Under the pieces are notes generated by a model. That model did no database searches. It worked only from the letters and a program-made list of their open reading frames with translations, and was not told where the DNA came from. The translations under genes and the position numbers were made by a program. DNA of 64,000 bases, taken from the NCBI RefSeq assembly GCF_021919125.1, contig NZ_CP083439.1:1488001-1552000 (forward strand), read 5' to 3'. This DNA is from Clavibacter sp. A6099. Its GTDB lineage: Bacteria > Actinomycetota > Actinomycetes > Actinomycetales > Microbacteriaceae. Shown piece by piece: positions 26,728 through 36,970 of the stretch (positions are counted from its first letter, which is position 1; every line of letters begins with the position of its first letter).

Positions 26728-28503
26728 TCAGCGCGCGGTGCGGGGTTCGTCGTCGTCGGATGAGGAGTCGTCCGCCTGGGTCAGGACCCCGCGGACGTTC
26801 TCGAGGTACGCGGCCACCGACTCGCGCTCGATCCTAATGCGGTCGAGGCGCTCCTCCGCGTCGGCGAGGGTCTCGCGCGCACGGCGCTCCGCGTCGGCGA
26901 CGGTGTCGCGGGCGCGGCGCTCCGCCTCGGCGATGGCGGCGCGCGCGTCGTGGTCGGCGTCCTCCCGGGCCTTCCGCGCGGCGTCGCGGCTCTCCTTCGC
27001 GAGAGACTCCGCCTCCTCGCGCGTGGAGGCGAGGAGAGCGGTGACCTCCTGCAGCCGCACCTCCGCCTCGCCGAGGTAGGCGGCCGTGCGCTCGGCGGCG
27101 TCGCGCTGGCGCTCGGCGGCGTCGCGGGCGTCGTGGTCGCGACGGGCGGTGATCTCGGCGTCGAGGTCGAGGTGGCCCTGCTCGATCTCGCGGCTGAGCA
27201 GCAGGCGCGCCTCGTCGGCCTCGGCCGCGAGCTCGCGACGGGTCTCGGCGGCCTCGCGCTCGAGGCGGAGGCGCTCGGCCTCCCGACGGTCGGCCTCCAG
27301 GGCCTCCGCCTCGGCGATCTCCCGCTCGAGGGCCGCTCGAGCGGTGACGGCCTCCAGCTCGAGCTGGGCGCGGGTCGCCCGGGTCTCGCGCTCCAGGCGC
27401 TCGGTGCCTTGCGCGATGTCACGGGCGAGGTCGGTGCGGGCCTCCTCGACGTCGCGAGCGAGGTCGGCGCGCGCCGTCGCCAGCTCCAGCTCGAGCGCCT
27501 CGCGCGTCTCGGCGATCTCCCGCTCGAGGGCAGCGCGGGTCTCCTCCACGTCGCGGTCGAACGCCGTGCGCTCCGCGTGGATCCGGCGGTCGAAGTCGTC
27601 GCGCGAGCCCTGCAGCTCGCGGTCCCAGTCGGTGCGCGCCTGCTCGATCTCGCGGTCGAGGTCGGCGCGGGTCTGCTCCTCGAGCTGGGTGAGGGCGATG
27701 CGCCGGGTCTCCTCGTCGAGCCGCAGCCGCTCCTCCGTCTCCCGCGCGTCGCGGTCGAGCTCGGCGCGCTCCTCGGCGATCGACTCGTCGTGCCGGGCAC
27801 GCGCGTCGGCGAGCTCGCGCTCGAGGGCGCCCCGGGCGAGGACGGTGTCGCGGGCGAGGTCGGCGGCGTCGCGGCGGGCCTCGTCGGTCTCGCGGTCGAC
27901 CCGGGCGCGCAGCTCGGCGACCTCGCGGGCCGCCTCGGCGCGCTGGGCGTCCGTCTCGCGCTCCGCGGTGGCGCGCAGGTCGGCCACCTCGGTGCGCGTG
28001 CGGAGGAGGAGGGCGGCGGCCTCGCGCTCGGCGTCGCTGCGGAGGCCCTCCGCGCGGTCGTCCGCGCGCTCGTGAAGGTCGTCGGCCTCGCGGCGCGCGG
28101 CGTCGAGGATCTGCGCCGCCTGCGCCCGCGCGGAGTCCACGAGGTGGCGGGCGGTGGCCTCGGCCTCGGCGCGCTGCGCGTCCGTCTCCTCCTGCGTGGC
28201 GCGGCGGAGCCGGCCGGCATCCGCGTCCGCCTGCGCGACCAGCCGGGTCGACTGCTCCTCGGCGACGCGGAGCGTGGCCTCGAGCCGGCTGCCGAGCCCG
28301 GCGAACGTGGGGCTGCCGACCTCCTCCAGCTCGTCGCGTAGCTCCTGCTCGCTGCGGCGGAGGCGCTCGGCCTCGGCACGCAGCTCGGCCCCCTGCTGGT
28401 TCGAGCGGATCAGCTCGCGGCGCAGGTCGGCGACGGCCCGGTCGACCTCGTCGCGGTTGTAGCCGCGCATGGCGGGGCTGAACGGCGTGTCGTCGTGGGG
28501 CAC
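26728..28503 (-). CDS. DivIVA-type giant coiled-coil protein
   Basis: A 591-residue cytoplasmic protein. The N terminus has the DivIVA membrane/polar-targeting motif (AMRGYNRDEVDRAVADLRRE), then a second helix unit with GLGSRLEATLRVAEEQSTR. From ~75 to 560 it is almost continuous Arg/Glu/Ala/Asp coiled coil, with recurring phrases like RAALEREIAE and DLARDVEEARTDL. It is close in design to Streptomyces Scy/FilP-like polar scaffold proteins and to Wag31 relatives. GTG 28503 follows AAGGAG by 5 nt. A polar-growth or division scaffold is likely but inferred. Confidence 0.85.
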   Translation of the reverse strand: MPHDDTPFSPAMRGYNRDEVDRAVADLRRELIRSNQQGAELRAEAERLRRSEQELRDELEEVGSPTFAGLGSRLEATLRVAEEQSTRLVAQADADAGRLRRATQEETDAQRAEAEATARHLVDSARAQAAQILDAARREADDLHERADDRAEGLRSDAEREAAALLLRTRTEVADLRATAERETDAQRAEAAREVAELRARVDRETDEARRDAADLARDTVLARGALERELADARARHDESIAEERAELDRDARETEERLRLDEETRRIALTQLEEQTRADLDREIEQARTDWDRELQGSRDDFDRRIHAERTAFDRDVEETRAALEREIAETREALELELATARADLARDVEEARTDLARDIAQGTERLERETRATRAQLELEAVTARAALEREIAEAEALEADRREAERLRLEREAAETRRELAAEADEARLLLSREIEQGHLDLDAEITARRDHDARDAAERQRDAAERTAAYLGEAEVRLQEVTALLASTREEAESLAKESRDAARKAREDADHDARAAIAEAERRARDTVADAERRARETLADAEERLDRIRIERESVAAYLENVRGVLTQADDSSSDDDEPRTAR

Positions 28504-28557
28504 GGGGACTCCTTCGCGGGCGGCTCGCGGACGCCGGGCGGGGCGCAGCAGGTGCCG

Positions 28558-28563
28558 ATCCTA
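28558..28563 (-). promoter_or_regulatory. Putative -10 (TAGGAT) for the divIVA-like gene
   Basis: TAGGAT on the minus strand, 54 nt upstream of GTG 28503. On the other strand TATCCT at 28641-28646 could serve the divergent gene at 28786. Confidence 0.4.
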
Positions 28564-28785
28564 CCGAGTCGGCGGCCGGCGACCCGGCCCGTCTCCCGGC
28601 GCCTGCGGCCCCCGGGGCAGGCGCTCTCAGGGTCGTCCGGTATCCTTCGATGTCGTCGTCCGCCGCCGGTCCGCCTGCAGCACGGCGGAGCGTCGCGAGA
28701 GCACCCGTGCTCGTCGGCCGCCGCGGTCGTCATCCGATCGCTGCTCATGCGGCCGCCGCCCGCGACGACACGAGAGGAGACACCC

Positions 28786-30651
28786 GTGCGATTCGTCCTG
28801 GCGATCGCGACCTTCGTGGTCGCGGCCCTCATGATCGGGCTGGGGATCGCCCAGCACACGTTCCTGGCGGGACCCGACCGCATCACCGCGGCCACGTCGT
28901 CCACCGGCGACGCCGCGTACGCGATCGTCGACGGGAAGACGCTCAACGCGCACCCCGGCCTGCAGGACACGGTCGTCCGCGGCGACGGAGAGGTCTTCGC
29001 GGCCTACGGTCCCACCACGGACGTCGAGGCGTGGGTGGGCAGCAGCCCGTACACGCGCATCGCCATGGACGACCAGGGCGCGCTGACGAGCCAGGTCGTG
29101 CAGCCGGAGGCGACCACGCCGACCCCGACCCCGACGCCGAGCCCCACCGCGGGAGCCTCGGGCACCGACGCGACGGGCGCCGCGTCCGCGGCGACGTCCA
29201 CGGTGACCGACCCCCGCGGATCCGACCTCTGGCTCTCCGAGCAGACCGGACAGGGGGAGGTGCAGCTCAGCACCCGTCTCCCGGACGACGTCAGCCTGAT
29301 CCTCGCCACCGACGGCCAGGCCGCCGCGCCAGCGGACGTCGAGCTCTCCTGGCCGTCCGAGGGCGAGTCGCCCTGGGTCGTGCCGCTCGTGGTCGGCGGC
29401 ATCGTGCTCCTCGTCGTCGGGCTCGTCCTCTACCTCCTCGCGCTCCGGCACCTGCGCCGCAGCCGCGGACCGCGCCGCAACCTGCCGCCCCGCGGCGGCC
29501 CGCGCATCCCGCGCATCGGCCCGGCCGCCCGTCGAGCGGCCCTGACGGCCGGCAGCGGCGCCGCACCCGTGACGCCCCGAGGCCGCGGTCGTCGCAGCCG
29601 CATCGCGCTGCCCGTGCTCGTCGTCACCGGCCTCGCGCTCAGCGGGTGCACCGCCCAGGGCGCCCCGGCCGACCTCGCCGCGGGCGTGGGATCCACCGCG
29701 ACGCCCACCCCGACCTCGTCGCTCGACGCCGCGCGCGAGGCGGAGGACGCGGATCCGCCCGTCGTCACGCAGGACCAGGCCGAGCGCATCGTGTCCCGCG
29801 TCTCCGAGGTCGCGACCGCGGCGGACCAGTCGCTCGACGCCGCCACCCTCGCGCCCCGGTTCGCCGGCCCGGCGCTGCAGGAGCGCACCTCGGACTACCA
29901 GGTGCGCAAGGCCAAGCCCGACATCGCCGCCGTCCCCGCGATCCCCGCCGGCGACCTGCAGCTGACGCTGCCGCAGGCCACGGTCGCGTGGCCGCGCACG
30001 GTCGCGGCGGTCGTCAAGGACCCCGACAAGGAGGACGCGCCCACGCTGTCGCTCACGCTCGTGCAGGACAGCCCGCGCGACAACTACCGCGTGCTCTACG
30101 CGATGCCCATCTCCACCACGGCGGCCCTGCCGGACGTGGCCCCTGCCGCCATCGGCGCGTCGCGGCTCGCGTCGGACGTCAAGCTCCTGGCCGTGCAGCC
30201 GGATCAGCTCTCCGCGGCCTACGCGGACGTGCTGAACAACGGCGACGCCAGCCAGTACGCCGCCCTCTTCGACCCGACCGACGACGGCGTGCGGGCGCAG
30301 GACGCCAAGCGCAAGGTGGACTTCCCGGCGTCGATCGGGGAGACGGGCACGGTCGAGTTCGCGGCCACCGCCGACTCCGCCACGCCCGTCGCGATGTCGA
30401 CCGTCGAGTCGGGAGCGCTCGTCAGCGTGACCGTGCAGCTCGGCATCGTCGCGAAGCCGACCGCGGAGGGCGCGAAGGTCAACGCGAACCCGGAGGTCCA
30501 GGCGATCACCGGGCTCACGGACTCGGCGAAGGGCTTCGACACCGTCCGCACGGCGCAGATGCTCATGTACGTGCCGCCCGTGAACTCGGGCGAGAAGATC
30601 CGCGTCTACGCCTCCAGCACCCACATCACCTCGGCCAAGGAGCTCCCATGA
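28786..30651 (+). CDS. Multi-domain membrane protein with an internal lipobox
   Basis: A 621-residue protein of unknown function. Order: membrane helix (3-23), outer domain with a Thr/Pro linker (PTPTPTPSPTAG near 112), helix 197-217, a short Arg-rich cytoplasmic segment (~218-270), a third helix ending in the lipobox LSGC (Cys288), then a ~330-residue outer domain. GAGAGGAGA precedes GTG 28786. The second half alone would look like a normal lipoprotein (possible start GTG 29569), so this may be a gene fusion. The stop overlaps the next ATG by 4 bp, linking it to the thioredoxin-fold/TPR protein. Confidence 0.75.
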   Translation: MRFVLAIATFVVAALMIGLGIAQHTFLAGPDRITAATSSTGDAAYAIVDGKTLNAHPGLQDTVVRGDGEVFAAYGPTTDVEAWVGSSPYTRIAMDDQGALTSQVVQPEATTPTPTPTPSPTAGASGTDATGAASAATSTVTDPRGSDLWLSEQTGQGEVQLSTRLPDDVSLILATDGQAAAPADVELSWPSEGESPWVVPLVVGGIVLLVVGLVLYLLALRHLRRSRGPRRNLPPRGGPRIPRIGPAARRAALTAGSGAAPVTPRGRGRRSRIALPVLVVTGLALSGCTAQGAPADLAAGVGSTATPTPTSSLDAAREAEDADPPVVTQDQAERIVSRVSEVATAADQSLDAATLAPRFAGPALQERTSDYQVRKAKPDIAAVPAIPAGDLQLTLPQATVAWPRTVAAVVKDPDKEDAPTLSLTLVQDSPRDNYRVLYAMPISTTAALPDVAPAAIGASRLASDVKLLAVQPDQLSAAYADVLNNGDASQYAALFDPTDDGVRAQDAKRKVDFPASIGETGTVEFAATADSATPVAMSTVESGALVSVTVQLGIVAKPTAEGAKVNANPEVQAITGLTDSAKGFDTVRTAQMLMYVPPVNSGEKIRVYASSTHITSAKELP

Positions 30652-31643
30652 CGAACGTGCCCCCCTCCGCCGCCAGCCTCCGCGGCGCCGTCGACCTGTC
30701 CTCGCTCGTGAACCGCGCGCAGGCGCCTGCCGCGCCCGCGGGAGCGCCGGCCGGGGCCCCCGCACCCGGCGCGCCGGCCGCCGACGCCGGTGCCGCGGGC
30801 GCCCCGCAGACGGTGGACGTCCCCGGCCTCGTGCTCGGGGCCGACGACGCCTCGTTCACGCAGTTCCTCGACATCTCGTCCGTGGTGCCCGTCATCGTCG
30901 AGCTGGTGTCGACGGGGCTCGCCTCGAGCCGCGAGCTGTCGCCCGTGCTCGAGCGAGTGGTCACGGAGCAGGGCGGACGCGTGCTGCTCGTGCGGATCGA
31001 CGTGGACCAGAGCCCGCAGCTCGGGCAGGCGTTCCAGGCGCAGACCGTCCCCACGGTCGCGGCGCTCATCGGCGGCCGTCCCGTCGGCCTCTTCGCCGGC
31101 GTGATCCCGGAGGACCAGGTGCGCGACGTCATCCAGCAGGTGCTGGAGCTGGCGCAGCAGAACGGCGTGACCGGCCAGGCCGTCGCCCCCGACGCATCCG
31201 CCGCTCCGGCCGCCCCGGTCGAGGAGCCGCTGCCGCCGCATCACGCGGAGGCCTACGCCTTCATCGAGCAGGGCGACTACGCGTCCGCCGCCGCCGAGTA
31301 CCGCACCGCGATCGCGCAGAACCCCCGCGACTCCCTCGCGGTCGCCGGGCTCGCGCAGGTGAGCCTCCTGGAGCGGCTCGACGGGAAGGCGGCCGACGAG
31401 ATCCGCAGCGCTGCCGCGGCCGCCCCCGAGGACGTGGACGCGCAGCTGCTCGTCGCCGACCTCGACCTCTCCGGCGGGCACGTCGAGGACGCGTTCACGC
31501 GCCTGCTCGAGCTGTTCCCGTCGGCCGACGCGGCCGGTCGCGACGCGATCCGCCAGCGCCTGCTCGAGCACTTCGAGGTCGTCGGCCTCGAGGATCCGCG
31601 CGTGGCCGTCGCCCGTCGCCAGCTCACGCGCCTGCTCTACTGA
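30648..31643 (+). CDS. Thioredoxin-fold plus TPR protein (CnoX/YbbN-like)
   Basis: A 331-residue cytoplasmic protein. After an Ala/Pro-rich stretch (about 25-52) comes a thioredoxin fold (~60-170) with the cis-Pro region AQTVPTVAALIGGRPV but no CxxC. TPR-like helices follow (HHAEAYAFIEQGDYASAAAE onwards). The design matches CnoX/YbbN holdases, which protect substrates from oxidation and pass them to chaperonins. Loss of the redox cysteines suggests a holdase rather than a reductase. The ATG overlaps the previous stop in ATGA. Confidence 0.85.
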   Translation: MTNVPPSAASLRGAVDLSSLVNRAQAPAAPAGAPAGAPAPGAPAADAGAAGAPQTVDVPGLVLGADDASFTQFLDISSVVPVIVELVSTGLASSRELSPVLERVVTEQGGRVLLVRIDVDQSPQLGQAFQAQTVPTVAALIGGRPVGLFAGVIPEDQVRDVIQQVLELAQQNGVTGQAVAPDASAAPAAPVEEPLPPHHAEAYAFIEQGDYASAAAEYRTAIAQNPRDSLAVAGLAQVSLLERLDGKAADEIRSAAAAAPEDVDAQLLVADLDLSGGHVEDAFTRLLELFPSADAAGRDAIRQRLLEHFEVVGLEDPRVAVARRQLTRLLY

Positions 31644-31681
31644 CGCGCGTCCCGCACGGACGCGAGTCCTGCACGGACGAC

Positions 31682-31710
31682 GGCGCCGCATCCCCGAGGG
31701 GTGCGGCGCC
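31682..31710 (+). terminator. Convergent terminator, thioredoxin-fold gene / glgB
   Basis: GGCGCCGCA (31682-31690) pairs with TGCGGCGCC (31702-31710); CCCC/GGGG extends the stem inward. Shares 14 bases with the hairpin at 41050. Confidence 0.75.
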
Positions 31711-31729
31711 GTCGTCGTCTGCGATCCGA

Positions 31730-34303
31730 TCAGACCGTGGGCACCCGCGGGGTGCCGTCGTCGGATCCGGGGGCGTCGTCCGTCGTGGACAGCCCCTCGA
31801 CGGGTGGCTGCGCGTCGGGCGACTGCGGCAGCACGGGGAGGGCGTCCGGCTCGGCGAACGGCGTGCCGTCGGCGCGCGACTCGTCGGCGTCGGGGGCCGC
31901 GTGCGCGGGCGCCTCGACGGGGCGGAGGTCGGCCGGATCCTGCTCCAACCGCAGCCACAGGCCGGCGAGCGGCGGCAGCGTCAGCTCCGCCGACGCGGGG
32001 CGGCCGTGCCAGCCCTCGTCGCCCGCGTGCACGGCGCCGAGGTTGCCGACGCCGGATCCGCCGAACTGCTCGGCGTCCGTGTTGAGGATCTCCTCCCACA
32101 CGCCCGCCTGCGGCAGCCCCAGCCGGTAGCCGGAGATCGGCGCGCCGGAGAAGTTGTGCACGACGGCGACCTGGTTGCCCTCGCGGTCACGCCGGAGGAA
32201 CGCGAGCACGTTGCGCCCGGCGTCGCCCGCGTCGATCCACTCGAAGCCGGCCGGGTCGTTGTCGAGCGCCCAGAGCGCGGGCGTGTCGATGTAGGTGCGG
32301 TTGAGCGACCCGACGAGGTCGAACAGGGCGCGGTGCACGGGCTGGTCGAGGATCCACCAGTCGAGGCCGCGCTCCTCGCTCCACTCGGAGACCTGCCCGA
32401 ACTCCTGGCCCATGAAGAGCAGCTGCTTGCCGGGGTGCGACCACATGAACGAGAGGTAGGCGCGCACGTTGGCGAGCTTCTGCCAGTGGTCGCCCGGCAT
32501 CTTGCCGACGAGAGAGCCCTTCCCGTGCACGACCTCGTCGTGGCTGATGGGGAGGAGGAAGTTCTCCGTGTACGCGTAGACCATCGAGAAGGTGATCTGG
32601 CCGTGGTGGTACGAGCGGTACATCGGATCCTCGGCCGCGTAGTCGAGGGTGTCGTGCATCCAGCCCATGTTCCACTTGAGGCCGAAGCCGAGGCCGCCGT
32701 CGCTCGTGGGGCGCGTGACGCCGGGGAAGCTCGTGGACTCCTCCGCGATCATCACGATGCCGGGGTGGGTGCGGTACGCGGTGGCGTTGACCTCCTGCAG
32801 GAAGCTGATCGCCTCGAGGTTCTCGCGTCCGCCGTGCACGTTGGGGAGCCACTGCCCCTCCTCGCGCGAGTAGTCGAGGTAGAGCATCGAGGCCACGGCG
32901 TCCACCCGGAGGCCGTCGATGTGGAACTCCTCGAACCAGTACAGCGCGTTGGCGACGAGGAAGTTGCGCACCTGCGAGTGCCCGAAGTCGAAGACGAGCG
33001 TGCCCCAGTCCTGCTGCTCGCCGCGGCGCGGGTCCGTGTGCTCGTAGAGCGGCTGGCCGTCGAACTGCGCGAGCGCGAAGGCGTCCTTCGGGAAGTGCGC
33101 GGGGACCCAGTCGACGATGACGCCGATGCCGGCGCGGTGCAGCGAGTCGATGAGGAACTTGAGGTCGTCGGGGGATCCGAAGCGCGACGTCGGGGCGTAG
33201 TAGCCGGAGACCTGGTAGCCCCAGGATCCGCCGAACGGGTGCTCGGCGAGCGGCAGGAACTCGACGTGCGTGTAGCGCAGCTCCTGGAGGTAGGCGACGA
33301 GCTCGCCGGCGACCTCGCGGTAGCCGAGGCCGGGACGCCAGGATCCGAGGTGCATCTCGTACACGCTCATGGGGGAGTCGTGCGGATCGCGCGCGGCGCG
33401 CTCCTCGAGCCAGGCGGCGTCGTCCCACTGGTACTCGCTCGTCTCGACGCGCGACGCGGTCGCCGGCGGGACCTCGGTCATGCGGGCCATGGGGTCGGCC
33501 TTCTCGATCCACTGCCCGGCCTGCGTCAGGATCTCGAACTTGTACGAGACGCCGGGATCGACGCCCGGCACGAAGAGCTCCCAGACGCCGTTGCCGTCGA
33601 GGCGGCGCATCGCGTGCTGCACGCCGTCCCAGCCGTTGAACGAGCCGATGACGCGCACGGCCCGGGCATGCGGCGCCCAGACGGAGAACGAGACGCCCCA
33701 GTACGTCTGCGCGACGCCCCAGTGCTCGCGGTGGTGGGCGCCGAGGACGTCCCAGAGGCGCTCGTGGCGCCCCTCGCCGAAGAGGTAGAGGTCGAGGTCG
33801 CCCACGGTCGGGAGGAAGCGGTAGGGGTCGTCGCTCGTCCAGCTGCCGCCGTCGGAGTAGCGCGCCTCGACCTGGTAGTCCTGCAGGCCGAGCACGTGCG
33901 CGCCCTGCCAGACGCCGTGTCCCACGTGGGCGAGCGCGACGCGGGCACCGGTGGAGAGGATCACCGACACCGCGTCGGCGAGCGGACGCAGCGCGCGGAC
34001 GACCACGAGGTCGTCGGACACGCCGTCGATCGCGACGGGGTGCTGGCCGAGGAGGGAGTGGGGTCCGGAGTGGACGCCCTCGGCGACGGCGCGCAGGTCG
34101 TCGTCGGCGACCTCCGGGAGGTGGATCGGGTCGGAGGCGGGCGACGAGGCGGGCGCCTCCTCCGCCGCGCTGTCATCGGCGGGCACGACCACGTCGGCGC
34201 CCTGCTCGACGTCGGCGTCGGCAGCCGGCGGCACGATCACGTCGGCGCCGGGCAGCTCGCCCTGGGGGTCCTGCGGGTCGTCCTGGGGGGTGGTGTCTGT
34301 CAT
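31730..34303 (-). CDS. glgB: 1,4-alpha-glucan branching enzyme GlgB
   Basis: Introduces alpha-1,6 branches into glycogen-type glucan. Of 857 residues, the first ~45 are an acidic low-complexity extension. Then come the N-terminal and CBM48 domains ([20 protein letters not shown]) and a GH13 barrel with nucleophile Asp in [20 protein letters not shown], Glu in IAEES and HDE in [15 protein letters not shown]. The last ~60 residues are disordered. ATG 34303 is used because AAGGGA then lies 8 nt upstream, inside glgE; the gene begins 5 bp after the glgE stop, so the two are coupled. Confidence 0.95.
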   Translation of the reverse strand: MTDTTPQDDPQDPQGELPGADVIVPPAADADVEQGADVVVPADDSAAEEAPASSPASDPIHLPEVADDDLRAVAEGVHSGPHSLLGQHPVAIDGVSDDLVVVRALRPLADAVSVILSTGARVALAHVGHGVWQGAHVLGLQDYQVEARYSDGGSWTSDDPYRFLPTVGDLDLYLFGEGRHERLWDVLGAHHREHWGVAQTYWGVSFSVWAPHARAVRVIGSFNGWDGVQHAMRRLDGNGVWELFVPGVDPGVSYKFEILTQAGQWIEKADPMARMTEVPPATASRVETSEYQWDDAAWLEERAARDPHDSPMSVYEMHLGSWRPGLGYREVAGELVAYLQELRYTHVEFLPLAEHPFGGSWGYQVSGYYAPTSRFGSPDDLKFLIDSLHRAGIGVIVDWVPAHFPKDAFALAQFDGQPLYEHTDPRRGEQQDWGTLVFDFGHSQVRNFLVANALYWFEEFHIDGLRVDAVASMLYLDYSREEGQWLPNVHGGRENLEAISFLQEVNATAYRTHPGIVMIAEESTSFPGVTRPTSDGGLGFGLKWNMGWMHDTLDYAAEDPMYRSYHHGQITFSMVYAYTENFLLPISHDEVVHGKGSLVGKMPGDHWQKLANVRAYLSFMWSHPGKQLLFMGQEFGQVSEWSEERGLDWWILDQPVHRALFDLVGSLNRTYIDTPALWALDNDPAGFEWIDAGDAGRNVLAFLRRDREGNQVAVVHNFSGAPISGYRLGLPQAGVWEEILNTDAEQFGGSGVGNLGAVHAGDEGWHGRPASAELTLPPLAGLWLRLEQDPADLRPVEAPAHAAPDADESRADGTPFAEPDALPVLPQSPDAQPPVEGLSTTDDAPGSDDGTPRVPTV

Positions 34304-34308
34304 GTCCG

Positions 34309-36753
34309 TCATCCCTTCGATGCGGTCGGGGTGACCCGGAACACGTGCACGGGGTGCGTGAACGCGTCGAGCCGGACGAAGTTGGAGGTGGACCAGGTGT
34401 AGACGTCGCCCGTGAGGAGGTCCTCCACCTCGAACACGGCGTCCTCGGCGAGGCCGAAGCGCGTGGGGTCGAGGTGGACCTGGGTCTCGCGTGCCGAGTG
34501 CGGGTCGACGTTCGCGACCACGAGGATCGTGTCCGCCTCGCCCGTGCCCGTGTGCTCGGCCGCGAGGTGCTTGGAGTAGACGAGGATCGATTCGTCGTCG
34601 CTCCAGTGCACGTCGAGGTTGCGCAGCTGGCGGAGCGCGGGGTGCTGGCGGCGGATCTCGTTGAGGCGCGTGATCTCCGGTGCGATGGATCCGCCGAGCT
34701 CCTCCTGACGGGCCCAGTCGCGCGGCTTGTACTCGTACTTCTCGTTGTCGATGTTCTCCTCGGCGCCGGGGCGCGCGACGTTCTCGATCAGCTCGTAGCC
34801 CGAGTAGATGCCCCACGACGGCGACGCGGTGGCGGCGATGGCCGCGCGGATCCGGTACGCCGCGCGCCCGCCGAACTGCAGGTACGGCGTGAGGATGTCG
34901 TGCGTGTTCGCGAAGAAGTTCGGCCGCAGGTAGTCGCTCGTCTCGTGGCTGACCTCGGTGAGGTACTCCTCGAGCTCCTCCTTCGTGTTCCGCCAGGTGA
35001 AGTACGTGTACGACTGCTGGAAGCCGATCTTCGCGAGCGTGCGCATCATCGCGGGGCGCGTGAACGCCTCGCTGAGGAAGATCGCGTCGGGCTCGTCGCG
35101 CATGACCTGGTGGATGAGGCGCTCCCAGAAGACCAGCGGCTTGGTGTGCGGGTTGTCGACGCGGAAGATCTTGACGCCGAGGCCGAGCCACACGCGCATC
35201 ACGCGGAGCATCTCGCGGTACGACCCTTCCGGGTCGTTGTCGAAGTTCAGCGGGTAGATGTCCTGGTACTTCTTCGGCGGGTTCTCCGCGAACGCGATCG
35301 AGCCGTCGGGCAGCGTCGTGAACAGCTCCGGATGCGTCGTGACCCACGGGTGGTCGGGCGAGGCCTGCAGCGCGATGTCGATCGCGAGCTCCATGCCGTG
35401 GTCCGCGACCGCCTGGACGAAGGCGCGGAAGTCCTCCGCGGTGCCGAGCTCGGGGTGGATGGAGTCGTGCCCGCCGTCCTCGGAGCCGATGCCGTAGGGC
35501 GAGCCCGGGTCGTGCTCGCCGGCGGTCAGGGTGTTGTTCGGCCCCTTGCGGTTGGTGCGGCCGATGGGGTGCACCGGCGGGATGTAGACGACGTCGAAGC
35601 CCATGTCGCGGATCGCGGGGAGGCGGCGGGCGGCCGTGGCGAAGGTGCCGCTCGTCCAGGATCCGTCCTCGTGCTCGACGGCGCCCTCGGAGCGGGGGAA
35701 GAACTCGTACCAGGATCCGACGGCGGCGCGCTCGCGCTCGACCACGATCGTGCGCTCGGGAGAGAGGGTGACGAGGCTGCGGAGGGGCAGGCGGTCGATC
35801 GCGGCGAGGACGTCGGGGGTCGTCGCGGCGGCGAGGCGCGCCTCGGGTGAGGCGTCGGCGTCGGAGATGCCGGCGAGCGCCGCCCGGAGGACGTCGCGGT
35901 CGGCGCCGTCCCGGGTCTCGTCCGCTGCCGCGCGCTCGAGCGCCTCGGCGCCGAGGGCGAGCATCACGTCGACGTCGAGGCCCGCGGGCACCTTGATCTC
36001 CGCGTTGTGCAGCCACGTGCCGAAGTCGTCGGACCACGCGCTCACGCGCCAGTTCCAGACGCCCTGGGTCTCGAGCTGGGCCGTCGTGATCCAGCGGTCG
36101 AGGCCGGGCTTCGTGGCGTCGAGGGACATGCGGTGCGCGGTGACGGCGCCGGTTGGGTCGGTGAGGAGCACGTCGGCGCCGATGAGGTCGTGGCCCTCGC
36201 GGAAGATCGTCGCGCCGAAGGGCACCACGTCGTGGACGAAGCTCTTGGCGGGCCAGAGGTCGTCCTCGATCTGCGGGGTGAGCGACAGGATCGGGATGCG
36301 GCCGATGACGGGGACGTATCCGTCGGTCTCGGGCTCGGCGGGCTGCGTCGGCGACGCGGCGGGCGCCGGCTCGGCCACCGGCGCGGCGTGGCGGGGTGCG
36401 GACGGCGCGGGGGCGGCGGGCTCCGGCGCGGATGCGACCGGCGCGACGGGCTCGACGGCGGCGGCGGGCGCCGGATCACGCGTCGGCGTCGGCTCCACGG
36501 CCGCGTCGGGAGCGGGCTCCGGAGCTGCGGGCGGTCGCGGTGCCGCGGGCGGCTGCGGCTCAGCGGGCACCGGCGGGATGACGGGCGGCTGCGGCTGCGG
36601 CTCCGACGCCGAGGGCGCCTCCGGCATCATCGGGAGGCGGGGCTCGGGCGGCTTCTGGGCGTCCTGGAGCTTCTGGGCCTTGGCGGCCTTGCGCGCTGCA
36701 CGGCCGCGCACCGGGCGGGGGAGGGGATCGGGTCCGTCCTGGGGTGTGGTCAC
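34309..36753 (-). CDS. glgE: Alpha-1,4-glucan:maltose-1-phosphate maltosyltransferase GlgE
   Basis: Transfers maltosyl units from maltose-1-phosphate to glucan. GH13_3 marks: [32 protein letters not shown] with the nucleophile Asp, [13 protein letters not shown] with the acid/base Glu, [13 protein letters not shown]. At 814 residues it is longer than mycobacterial GlgE (about 700) because of a ~140-residue Pro/Ala/Glu-rich N-terminal extension ([20 protein letters not shown]). GTG 36753 sits 6 nt after a TACGGT box, suggesting a leaderless transcript. It is followed directly by glgB and divergent from glgP. Confidence 0.94.
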   Translation of the reverse strand: MTTPQDGPDPLPRPVRGRAARKAAKAQKLQDAQKPPEPRLPMMPEAPSASEPQPQPPVIPPVPAEPQPPAAPRPPAAPEPAPDAAVEPTPTRDPAPAAAVEPVAPVASAPEPAAPAPSAPRHAAPVAEPAPAASPTQPAEPETDGYVPVIGRIPILSLTPQIEDDLWPAKSFVHDVVPFGATIFREGHDLIGADVLLTDPTGAVTAHRMSLDATKPGLDRWITTAQLETQGVWNWRVSAWSDDFGTWLHNAEIKVPAGLDVDVMLALGAEALERAAADETRDGADRDVLRAALAGISDADASPEARLAAATTPDVLAAIDRLPLRSLVTLSPERTIVVERERAAVGSWYEFFPRSEGAVEHEDGSWTSGTFATAARRLPAIRDMGFDVVYIPPVHPIGRTNRKGPNNTLTAGEHDPGSPYGIGSEDGGHDSIHPELGTAEDFRAFVQAVADHGMELAIDIALQASPDHPWVTTHPELFTTLPDGSIAFAENPPKKYQDIYPLNFDNDPEGSYREMLRVMRVWLGLGVKIFRVDNPHTKPLVFWERLIHQVMRDEPDAIFLSEAFTRPAMMRTLAKIGFQQSYTYFTWRNTKEELEEYLTEVSHETSDYLRPNFFANTHDILTPYLQFGGRAAYRIRAAIAATASPSWGIYSGYELIENVARPGAEENIDNEKYEYKPRDWARQEELGGSIAPEITRLNEIRRQHPALRQLRNLDVHWSDDESILVYSKHLAAEHTGTGEADTILVVANVDPHSARETQVHLDPTRFGLAEDAVFEVEDLLTGDVYTWSTSNFVRLDAFTHPVHVFRVTPTASKG

Positions 36754-36759
36754 TGTTCG

Positions 36760-36765
36760 ACCGTA
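36760..36765 (-). promoter_or_regulatory. Putative -10 (TACGGT), leaderless glgE-glgB
   Basis: TACGGT on the minus strand ends 6 nt before GTG 36753. Confidence 0.5.
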
Positions 36766-36970
36766 GCCCGTGCGCCGTCCGGCTGTCGCTCGCCGCGGCG
36801 ACGGCGGGCGCCGTGCGGATGCCCGACGCCGGCCCGTCACCGTCCGTCCGGCAGGCGTCCACGGAGCCTCCACGCGCGGGCAGGACCCTGGTGCCCTGCC
36901 ATCCCGCGGCCCTAGGCTCGGGAGCCATCCGCGCGGGCCAGCCCGCCGCCGTCCGGTCCGAGGGAGTCCC

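Noticed and set aside
31730-36037. An uninterrupted 1,435-codon minus-strand frame that joins glgB to sequence across glgE.
   Set aside because: The upper part is an out-of-frame reading of glgE with an Arg/Pro-rich composition typical of shadow frames in high-GC DNA; glgB similarity begins only below ~34.3 kb.
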